From positions 1 to 34,942 of the forward strand of contig JBEDUI010000074.1 of NCBI GenBank assembly GCA_040414495.1: 34,942 nucleotides of DNA. Direction: 5' to 3'. The notes under the pieces were generated by a model. The model was not told where the DNA came from. It saw only the letters and a list, made by a program, of their open reading frames with translations, and did not search any database. This DNA comes from DATAVB01 sp040414495 (lineage in GTDB: Bacteria > Actinomycetota > Actinomycetes > Mycobacteriales > QHCD01). Position 1 is the stretch's first letter. Every line of letters starts with the position of its first letter. Both the position numbers and the translations under genes were made by a program. Below are positions 7,530 through 14,176 of the stretch, in pieces.

Positions 7530-9956
7530 TTAGTCACCGGCCGTGGGGTTCTTCGGCGGTGGCATGGCGCTGTTCGCGCCCTTGATGCTCTCCCAGATGG
7601 CCTGGTTGAGCTCCTGCTCCGGGGCGAGGTCGGCGCCGGTGAAGTTCATTCCGGCCGACTGTGCCGCCATCGGTGAGGCGTTGGTGTTCTTAGCCGTCAG
7701 CGACTGTTTCGGTGTCATGGCACTGAACGGCGTCATATTCGCTTTGTTGGAGAACGACGCCGTCATCGGAGTGGCGGCCGCGTCGTACTGCGACAGCGGG
7801 CCGATGCCGGCCAACAACTCCATCGTGCGCATCATCGACACCGTGCTGTACTGCGTCGAATCCACTGTGGAGTGTTGGGTGTACGGGCTGATCACGAGTG
7901 CGGTCGTGCGGTGAGCATCGACGTGATCGGGTCCGTTCTGCGCGTCATCCTCGGTGATGAAAATCGCCGTGTCTTTCCAGTATTTGCTGTGCGAGACCGC
8001 ATCGACGACCCGCCCGACGGCGAGGTCGTTGTCGGCCACCATGGCCGCCGGCGTTGGATCACCCGGCGTAGTGCCGTACGTGTGGTCATTGCCGAGCCGG
8101 AGGAATTCCATTGTGGGCAGATTGTTGTCCGCCACATTCTGGTTGAATTCCTGCGTCCACGCGTCGACCCGGCTGGTGTCGGTCAGGCTCAGGTCGAGCG
8201 CGGCGAAATTCGGGTCGGTGTGCGCGGTCAGTCGCGGCTCGGTGTTGTAGATCTTCGCCGGCAACGGACCGTACGCCCACATTCCGTAGTTCCGGTAGGA
8301 AATCCCGGCGTCGTCAAGCCGGTCCCAGATCCGGGTATCGCCGGTGAGCCGGCCCGGGTCGGTGGCGGAGTTGGTGTACACGTCGTCCGAGCGGCCGCGG
8401 CCGCCATAGGCGACCGGCCACAGGTGCTCGTTGTAGCTGTTGGATTCCGAGGCGGTGGCCCATTCCCAGCCGTCCGAGGACACCGCGCCGTCGGCGTAGA
8501 AATTGTCCAGTGTCACGAATTTACGGGCCAACTCGCGCTGGTTGGGAGCCGCGTCGTCACCGAACAGGTTCAGCGACGGGTCGCCATTTCCCTTGCCCAG
8601 CGAGCCGAAGACCTGGTCGTAGGTCCGGTTCTCCTTGACGATATAGATCACGTGCTTGATCGGGCTCGGATCGCCGGGCCGGGCCGGAATCACCGATCCG
8701 GTCGGCTTGGCCGGCTTGGCGTCGAACCGGTCGTTGGTGCGAACCTGCTGGGTGTCCTTGGCCAGCTGGGCGCTATTGGGCACCGGCACGTCGGACAACG
8801 TTCCCATGATCATCGTCGCGACGTATTGCGAATAATCGACTCCGGATTTCGTCGGCTGGGGACCGTTCGGGTTCGGGCCGGCGCCCAGGCCCTTGGCGTT
8901 GGTGATCAGCAGGTGCGTGCCGTCCAGCGTCGGCGTGACCGTGGTCGGATACCAGCCGGTCGGAATCAGACCGTCGATCGAATCGGCTTTCTTGCCACTG
9001 GCCAGCGTCACCTTGGCCACGTCATTGTTGCCGGCATTGGCCACGTACAGCGTGCGGCCATCGCGGGTGACGTTGAGCCCGGTGGGGCTGGTACCGACCG
9101 GCGCATTCCGGTACGGCGAAAGGTTTATAGTGCGGATGATCTTGTCGGTGGCCGGGTCCAAGACCGCGATTTCGTCGGCGTCGGTGACCGCCACATAAAT
9201 CTCGCCATTGACCGGGTTCGGCGTGATGGCGGTGGGGTGGCTGCCGACCTGCAGGGTAGCGCGGACCGTCACCGTGCTGGTGTCCACGGCGGAGACGGTG
9301 TTGGTGCCCCAGTTGGAGACGTACGCGGTACGCCCGTCCTTGGAAAGGCCAACGGTGAACGGGTTCGGCCCCGTCTTCACCGTGCTCAGGACCGTACCGC
9401 TCTGAGTGTCCACAGCGGACATTGAGCCGCTGCCGTTGTCGGCGACGTAAAGCCGGCTGCCGTCGGAGCTGACCGCGATTCCGGCCGGGAACGAGCCCTT
9501 CGGCAGTGCGATCGAGGTGCCTTCGGTGAGTTTCCCGTCGGCGAAGTCGTACACGCGGACCTTGTCATTCCCGCCGGCCGCGGCGTACAACTTCTTGCCG
9601 TCCGGGCTCCAGGCCAGACCGATGAACAATGCCTCGGGAGAGGTGTAGTCGATCTCCTGGACCGTTTTTCCGGTCTGCGCGTCGATCAAGGACAGCGACT
9701 GGGTGTGGGTGCCGTCGTTGGTGACGGCGAGGAATTTGCCGTCCGGGCTCAGCGCCGATCCGAACGGTTTTTCGCCCAGCTTGGTCTGCTGACCCGCTGG
9801 CGTGACCCGCCAGCCGTAGGTCACGGTGGCGGTGCCGTCGGGCATCGGCCCGACCGGGTGGGGTCGCAACGCGGTCGCAGCCGCGACGCCGCCGACTCCG
9901 ATGACGAGCGATCCCACCGTAAGGCCGAGCATCAATCGTCGAGTTCTTCGCCGCAC
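7530..9956 (-). CDS. Secreted YVTN beta-propeller / phosphoesterase-family protein (808 aa)
   Basis: The N-terminus (RRRTRRLMLGL, then a hydrophobic stretch to about residue 30) is a signal peptide, possibly Tat-type. Residues ~50-370 are repeated beta-propeller blades with SPDGK.L.VTN, SSDGSRLYVADN and RDGRTLYVANAGNND motifs (YncE/YVTN type). Residues ~435-800 are a phosphoesterase domain of the phospholipase C/acid phosphatase superfamily, starting VIYIVKENRTYDQVFG at about 436-451, with ITEDDAQNGPDHVDAHR further on as the metal-binding segment. This matches actinobacterial bifunctional YncE/alkaline-phosphatase-like proteins; the phosphate ester substrate is unknown. The GTG at 9956 is preceded by AAAGGAGA eight bases away, which decides the start over an ATG at 10013. 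Confidence 0.9.
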   Translation of the reverse strand: MRRRTRRLMLGLTVGSLVIGVGGVAAATALRPHPVGPMPDGTATVTYGWRVTPAGQQTKLGEKPFGSALSPDGKFLAVTNDGTHTQSLSLIDAQTGKTVQEIDYTSPEALFIGLAWSPDGKKLYAAAGGNDKVRVYDFADGKLTEGTSIALPKGSFPAGIAVSSDGSRLYVADNGSGSMSAVDTQSGTVLSTVKTGPNPFTVGLSKDGRTAYVSNWGTNTVSAVDTSTVTVRATLQVGSHPTAITPNPVNGEIYVAVTDADEIAVLDPATDKIIRTINLSPYRNAPVGTSPTGLNVTRDGRTLYVANAGNNDVAKVTLASGKKADSIDGLIPTGWYPTTVTPTLDGTHLLITNAKGLGAGPNPNGPQPTKSGVDYSQYVATMIMGTLSDVPVPNSAQLAKDTQQVRTNDRFDAKPAKPTGSVIPARPGDPSPIKHVIYIVKENRTYDQVFGSLGKGNGDPSLNLFGDDAAPNQRELARKFVTLDNFYADGAVSSDGWEWATASESNSYNEHLWPVAYGGRGRSDDVYTNSATDPGRLTGDTRIWDRLDDAGISYRNYGMWAYGPLPAKIYNTEPRLTAHTDPNFAALDLSLTDTSRVDAWTQEFNQNVADNNLPTMEFLRLGNDHTYGTTPGDPTPAAMVADNDLAVGRVVDAVSHSKYWKDTAIFITEDDAQNGPDHVDAHRTTALVISPYTQHSTVDSTQYSTVSMMRTMELLAGIGPLSQYDAAATPMTASFSNKANMTPFSAMTPKQSLTAKNTNASPMAAQSAGMNFTGADLAPEQELNQAIWESIKGANSAMPPPKNPTAGD

Positions 9957-10049
9957 GTTTGTGTTCTCCTTTGTGAAGTCACCGGACATTGCGACGTTAG
10001 GGAAATTGGGCATCCACTGATCGACGGTGAAACAACCAGAAAGAAAACA

Positions 10050-10071
10050 GCTACGGCCATTCTGTCGTAGC
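10050..10071. other. Weak hairpin in the 249-bp divergent spacer
   Basis: The spacer between the phosphoesterase gene and the divergent TRIC gene (9957-10205) holds promoters for both directions, but none matches consensus well enough to call. GCTACG...CGTAGC (10-base loop) could form a short hairpin. Nothing else was recognised there apart from the ribosome site GAGAGGG before the TRIC start. Confidence 0.25.
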
Positions 10072-10205
10072 AGTGCGGCTCGTTTTCTTATCAGAGGAAT
10101 ACGTATTCGGGTCGTGCATTTTCGCTGATTTCGCCGATCTGATCAAGGCCCGATATTGAACGCGACCTACCCTGGCCGTGGTATTTCGGAACAGAGAGGG
10201 AAATC

Positions 10206-10850
10206 GTGGCTGCCTCGACCCTGCTGCTGGCGTTGGATCTGGCCGGCACGTTCGCGTTCGCCTTGAACGGGGCACTGACCGCGGTGCGGGCGGTGCGCCT
10301 GGACATTGTCGGCGTGCTGACCCTGGGCATGGTGACCGCTCTGGGGGGCGGCGTCGTGCGCGACATCCTGATCGGTGACCTGCCGCCGGCGACATTCAGC
10401 GATTGGCGTTATCTGGCCATCGCGGCCGGGGGCGCGCTGGTCGCGTTTTTTCTGACCCTGCCGCTGGAGCGAGTCGCCGGCCTGATCGGCGTATTCGATG
10501 CGGCCGGGCTGAGCCTGTTTTGCGTCACCGGAGCGGCCAAGGCGCTGGATTTCGGGCTCGGCCCGGCGCCGGCGGTCATTCTTGGCGCGGTGACGGCGGT
10601 CGGCGGCGGCACGATCCGCGACGTGCTGATCCGCCGGGTGCCCTCGGTGCTGACCAGCGGCCTGTACGCCGTACCGGCGCTGGCCGGTGCGACCGTCATC
10701 GTGGCCACCGACCGGGCCGGCGTCTACGGACTGCCGGCCGCGCTGGCCGCGGCAGCGATCTGCTTCGCCATCCGTATGGTCGGAATCCGGTACAACCTCA
10801 ATGCCCCGCAGCCACGCGGGGGAGGACTGACCGGCAGCGTGGACGGGTAG
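10206..10850 (+). CDS. TRIC cation channel / UPF0126-family membrane protein (214 aa)
   Basis: A seven-helix membrane protein built from two homologous halves. Each half carries the family motif GGG-x2-RD: GGGVVRDILIGDLPP at about 39-53 and GGGTIRDVLIRRVP at about 136-149. Bacterial members form trimeric cation channels, and older annotations call them glycine or unknown transporters. The GTG at 10206 has GAGAGGG five bases upstream. The DUF72 gene begins nine bases after its stop, so the two are probably co-transcribed. The transported ion is not determinable from sequence. Confidence 0.92.
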   Translation: MAASTLLLALDLAGTFAFALNGALTAVRAVRLDIVGVLTLGMVTALGGGVVRDILIGDLPPATFSDWRYLAIAAGGALVAFFLTLPLERVAGLIGVFDAAGLSLFCVTGAAKALDFGLGPAPAVILGAVTAVGGGTIRDVLIRRVPSVLTSGLYAVPALAGATVIVATDRAGVYGLPAALAAAAICFAIRMVGIRYNLNAPQPRGGGLTGSVDG

Positions 10851-10859
10851 ACAGGCGGC

Positions 10860-11609
10860 ATGGTCGCGGCGTGGCGGATCGGCACCTCGGGCTGGCAGTA
10901 CAAGGACTGGCGCGGTGAGCTGTATCCCCGTGACGTGCCGCAACGGCAGTGGCTGGAGGAGTACGGGCGGAACTTCGACACCGTCGAGGTGAACAACGCG
11001 TTCTACCGGCTGCCGGACCGGGAGACCTTCGCGGCCTGGCGGCGCCGGTTGCCGGACGGATTTGCGATGGCGGTCAAGGCCAGTCGGTATCTGACCCACA
11101 TCAAGCGGCTGAAGGATCCGGCCGAGCCGGTCGCCCGATTGCTGGCGGCCGCGCGGGGACTGTCCGATGCACTCGGCCCGATCCTGCTGCAGTTGCCGCC
11201 GACTCTGCGGGCCGACCCGGCGCTGCTGGGCGCCGCGCTGGCCTGCTTTCCGGATGACATCCGGGTCGCGGTCGAGCCCCGGCACGAGTCGTGGTGGACG
11301 TCAGAAACCCGGTCTGTGTTGACTGAGCGCGGCGCCGCGCTGTGTTGGGCCGATCGGTTTGGGCGGCCGGTGACGCCGACCTGGCGCACCGCCGACTGGG
11401 GTTACCTGCGGATGCACCAGGGCACCGCGAACCCGCCGCCGCATTACGGTCTCGCCGCGCTGCGGACGTGGGCCGGGCGGTTGGCCGAGACATATCCGAA
11501 TGGCGAGGTATTCGTGTATTTCAACAACGATCCCGGCGCCGCGGCCGTCCACAATGCCCGCCAGTTCGTGCGGATTGCGGCTCAGCTGACCCAATCGCCG
11601 TCGGTCTAA
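10860..11609 (+). CDS. DUF72 domain protein (249 aa)
   Basis: A TIM-barrel-like protein of the DUF72/YecE family. Conserved segments are IGTSGWQYKDWRGELYP at the start, FDTVEVNNAFYRLP about 40-53, FAMAVKASRYLTHIKRL about 69-85, LQLPPTLR about 111-118, VAVEPRHESWW about 136-146 and the C-terminal VFVYFNNDPGAAAVHNA. The length is normal. The biochemical function of DUF72 proteins is not firmly established; a nuclease-like or sugar-related TIM-barrel role has been suggested from fold. It probably shares a transcript with the TRIC gene nine bases upstream. Confidence 0.92.
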   Translation: MVAAWRIGTSGWQYKDWRGELYPRDVPQRQWLEEYGRNFDTVEVNNAFYRLPDRETFAAWRRRLPDGFAMAVKASRYLTHIKRLKDPAEPVARLLAAARGLSDALGPILLQLPPTLRADPALLGAALACFPDDIRVAVEPRHESWWTSETRSVLTERGAALCWADRFGRPVTPTWRTADWGYLRMHQGTANPPPHYGLAALRTWAGRLAETYPNGEVFVYFNNDPGAAAVHNARQFVRIAAQLTQSPSV

Positions 11610-11660
11610 CCTGACGCTGTCTCGTCTGACCTGATGGCGCTCGTGCGACGCGGCCCGTTT

Positions 11661-11735
11661 TGTTGATCATGAAGTTCCCCGACGTAATCCTCGGCATGTC
11701 GTCGGCGTGTCGGTCGGACAACTTCATGATCAACA
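11661..11735. repeat. Hairpin repeat element, copy 1
   Basis: TGTTGATCATGAAGTT (11661-11676) and its exact reverse complement AACTTCATGATCAACA (11720-11735) bracket a 43-base core rich in GTCGG and CCGAC, which can pair further. A second copy in the same orientation lies at 12575-12648. It lies in the 243-bp gap before the F420-oxidoreductase-like gene and after the DUF72 stop, where it could also act as a transcript terminator. No gene lies inside. It has the form of a REP/MITE-like dispersed element. Confidence 0.85.
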
Positions 11736-11852
11736 GCTGAACAGGAGTCGTCCTGTCCCAAGTGGATATTGCTTTCCGGTAGGCATTTGCGGCGCGTGTG
11801 AGGATGTGCATACGTCCGGAATACAAGCTCGCCCGATGCCTGTTGCTTCGGC

Positions 11853-12533
11853 ATGACAACCATTGGATTTATCGGCAGCGGGCGGATCGGTTCCACCGTC
11901 GCCCGGCTGGCCGTCGCAGCTGACTACGACGTGGTGCTGAGCAATTCGCGCGGTCCCGAGACGCTACAGGACCTCGTCAAGGAACTCGGGCCACACGCCC
12001 GGGCCGCCACCGCCACCGAGGCCGCCGCCGCGGGCGAGCTGGTCGTCGTATCGATCCCGTTCAAGGCGTACCGTGCGGTACCAGTCGAACCGCTCGCGGG
12101 AAAAACGGTCATCGACACCAACAATTACTATCCGCAGCGGGACGGTCAATTCCCCGAGCTGGATAACGGGTCCACCAGTGCGGTCGCGTTGCTCCAGAAG
12201 CATCTTCCGACATCCCGCCTGGTCAAGGTCTTCAACAACATTTACTTCGAACACTTGGGCAGCCTGGCCCGCCCGGCTGGCGCGGCTGACCGGAGTGCGC
12301 TCGCAATCGCCGGTGACGACACGACCGCAAAGGCCGATGTGACAGCGTTTCTCGACCGGATCGGTTACGACACGGTCGACGCGGGAGCACTTGTCGAGGA
12401 GCGTCGATTTCGCCAGGCCAGCCCGGCGTACGGCATCCCGTACGGCGGCGGTCGGCAGGATTTTACGGACGCGCCCGGGCACCCGGTCAGCGCGCAAGAA
12501 TTGCGGACCGCTCTCGCGGCCGCCGATAAATAG
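11853..12533 (+). CDS. NADPH:F420 oxidoreductase-like / NAD(P)-binding protein (226 aa)
   Basis: A Rossmann-fold protein of the coenzyme-F420-dependent NADP oxidoreductase family. The dinucleotide motif GFIGSGRIGSTVA is at residues 5-17. SNSRGPETL (about 30-38) is the expected NADPH-phosphate-binding segment, and VIDTNNYYPQRDG and LVKVFNNIYFEHL follow as family-conserved strands. The enzyme would exchange hydride between F420 and NADP, or act as a related NADPH reductase; the choice is not provable here. The start ATG at 11853 has no clear Shine-Dalgarno. The gene stands alone between two direct copies of a hairpin element, so it may have moved as a cassette. Base composition is not obviously different from its neighbours. 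Confidence 0.83.
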   Translation: MTTIGFIGSGRIGSTVARLAVAADYDVVLSNSRGPETLQDLVKELGPHARAATATEAAAAGELVVVSIPFKAYRAVPVEPLAGKTVIDTNNYYPQRDGQFPELDNGSTSAVALLQKHLPTSRLVKVFNNIYFEHLGSLARPAGAADRSALAIAGDDTTAKADVTAFLDRIGYDTVDAGALVEERRFRQASPAYGIPYGGGRQDFTDAPGHPVSAQELRTALAAADK

Positions 12534-12574
12534 CCCGGCGCGACGGGCGGCGCCTGACCCGGACACGTTCGTTT

Positions 12575-12648
12575 TGTTGATCATGAAGTTCCCGACGTAT
12601 TTCTCGGCGTGTCGTCGGCGTGTCGGTCGGATAACTTCATGATCAACA
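12575..12648. repeat. Hairpin repeat element, copy 2
   Basis: The same 16-bp arms as copy 1 (12575-12590 and 12633-12648) surround a 42-base core that is close to copy 1 but with a few substitutions and one deletion. The similarity includes a few bases outside the left arm (CGTTTT before both). It starts 41 bases after the stop of the F420-type gene, in direct orientation relative to copy 1, and marks the left border of a 516-bp repeat-filled gap. Confidence 0.85.
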
Positions 12649-12754
12649 GGGGGGCGGAGCAAGGGTGGGCCCGCGTTCGGTCCGGCGGTCGGGCTCGGTC
12701 GGTTAGCGCCCGGTCGGGGTTGCGCGCTCGGTCGGAGGTGGCGCTCGGTCGGGG

Positions 12755-12822
12755 TTGCAGCGAACGTGACACCAGAGCAGTTTGCCGCGCGGAAAATCAC
12801 CCTGCTGTCACGCTCGCTGCAA
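12755..12822. repeat. 68-bp inverted-repeat element
   Basis: TTGCAGCGAACGTGAC (12755-12770) and GTCACGCTCGCTGCAA (12807-12822) are reverse complements at 15 of 16 positions and enclose 36 bases that include a further AGCAG/CTGCT pairing. The right arm is also the first unit start of the 52-bp tandem array, so the array may have grown from this element. Confidence 0.7.
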
Positions 12823-12977
12823 TGGAGGCTGACCAAAGCCCCCCACTACGACCCTCACGTCGCGGTCGCTGCAGTAGGGGTTGACCGAAGCCGACCCTCA
12901 TGACCCTCGCGTCACGGTCGCTGCAGTAGGGGTTGACCGAAGCCGACCCTCATGACCCTCACGTCACGCTCGCTGCA
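12807..12977. repeat. 52-bp tandem repeat, 3.3 copies
   Basis: Units begin at 12807, 12859, 12911 and 12963 (partial, 15 bases), each starting GTCRCGSTCGCTGCA. Units 2 and 3 agree at 50 of 52 bases, while unit 1 is more diverged, so the central units look like the most recent duplication. A shared segment is GGGGTTGACCGAAGCCGACC. The period is not a multiple of three and no gene covers the array. Confidence 0.85.
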
Positions 12978-13164
12978 TTCCGTTAAGGGCTTGGTCCGGG
13001 GGTCGGCGCTCGGTCGGTTAGCGCCCGGTCGGGGGTTTTGGCGCTAGGTCGCGGGCCTCGCGCTAGGTCGGGGCCTCGCGCTGGGTCGGGGCTAGGGCTC
13101 GGTCGCGGCCCCGGCGCTAGGTCGCGGGCCCCGCGCTAGGTCGGGGCCTCGCACTCGGTCGGGG

Positions 13165-14166
13165 TTAGGGCTCGGTCGGGATGAGAACGCCCGCTCCGCG
13201 CATTTTGTCCTCGGCGAGCGTATTGAGCGCGCGATCGGCCTCGGTCAGCGGGAAAAGCGTGGTGGCCACGGTCACGCCGAGTCGGTCGGCCAGCGTCAGG
13301 AATTCCTCGCCGTCGGCGCGGGTATTAGCGGTGACGCTTTGTACGGTCCGTTCCTGGAAAAGGTGTTCCTGGTAATTGAGGGTTGGTACGTCGGTGAGAT
13401 AAATGCCGGCGATCGACAGTGTGCCGCCGCGATCCAACGCCGCCATCGCCGGCGGGACGAGCGATCCGACCGGCGCGAATAATACGGCCGCATCCAGCGG
13501 TTCCGGGGGCACGCCGTCGCTGGCTGACGCCGCACCCAGCGAGAGCGCCAATTCCTGGGCCGCAAGCGTACGGGTGATCACGTGCACCCGGGCCCCTTCG
13601 GCGATGGCGATTTGGGCGGCCAAATGCGCCGAGGCGCCAAAGCCGTAAATTCCGAGCCGGCCCCCGCGCGGCAGCCTAGCCCGCCGCAGAGCCCGGTAAC
13701 CGACAATGCCGGCGCACAACAACGGCGCGGCCTCGGCGTCGGAAAACCGTTCCGGCAACCGGTAGGCGTAGGCCTCGGGCACCGTCGTGTATTCGGCGAA
13801 ACCTCCGTCGGCGTCCCAACCGGTGTATGTCGAGTTTGGACAGAGGTTTTCCTGACCGCGGCGGCAGAACCGGCACCGCTGGTCGGTGGTGCGCAGCCAG
13901 GCCGCGCCGACCCGGTCGCCGACCGCGAATCTCCCGGCACCGGGGCCGATCGCATCGACATAGCCAACGATTTCGTGGCCGGGAACGGTATTCGGCCGAT
14001 GCGGCGGCAGATCGCCCTCGGTCAGGTGCAGGTCGGTACGGCACACGCCGCAGGCCGACACCCGCAGTCCGACCTCACCGGGACCGGGCGTCGGCACCGG
14101 CAGATCGGCCGACCGCAACGGCCCCGATTCAAGCGGTCCGGGTTTCCGGACGGTCCACGCGAGCAT
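13165..14166 (-). CDS. Zinc-binding alcohol dehydrogenase-family protein (333 aa)
   Basis: A medium-chain dehydrogenase/reductase. Catalytic-zinc ligands are expected at C42 (GVCRTDLH), H64 (PGHEIVG) and C151 (LLCAGIVGY). The NAD(P)-binding Rossmann motif GIYGFGASA lies at about 172-180. The structural-zinc lobe reads D95-QR-C98-RF-C101-x7-C109, so the first of the four usual cysteines is aspartate. The family oxidises alcohols or reduces aldehydes; substrate unknown. The ATG at 14166 has GAAGGGAG four bases upstream. It lies ten bases downstream of ctpE on the same strand. Its 3' end runs into a minisatellite. Confidence 0.9.
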   Translation of the reverse strand: MLAWTVRKPGPLESGPLRSADLPVPTPGPGEVGLRVSACGVCRTDLHLTEGDLPPHRPNTVPGHEIVGYVDAIGPGAGRFAVGDRVGAAWLRTTDQRCRFCRRGQENLCPNSTYTGWDADGGFAEYTTVPEAYAYRLPERFSDAEAAPLLCAGIVGYRALRRARLPRGGRLGIYGFGASAHLAAQIAIAEGARVHVITRTLAAQELALSLGAASASDGVPPEPLDAAVLFAPVGSLVPPAMAALDRGGTLSIAGIYLTDVPTLNYQEHLFQERTVQSVTANTRADGEEFLTLADRLGVTVATTLFPLTEADRALNTLAEDKMRGAGVLIPTEP

Positions 14167-14176
14167 GCGACTCCCT

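Larger units (their letters stand above)
12690..13180. repeat. Degenerate GCGCTnGGTCGGGG minisatellite in two blocks
   Basis: The gene-free stretch 12649-13164 is almost wholly repetitive. Blocks at about 12690-12754 and 12998-13180 consist of loosely repeated 14-20-base units of the form GCGCTnGGTCGGGGnnT, about four in the left block and ten in the right. A 27-base segment is identical in both blocks (12693-12719 and 13008-13034), so it brackets the inverted repeat and 52-bp array between them. The right block runs into the 3' end of the alcohol dehydrogenase gene, whose last codons (ending PTEP) fall in a repeat unit. No coding frame is credible here. Confidence 0.75.

Noticed and set aside
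12649..13164. CRISPR array in the repeat-rich gap
   Set aside because: Repeats are contiguous 52-bp units and degenerate minisatellite units without unique spacers, and no cas genes are present.
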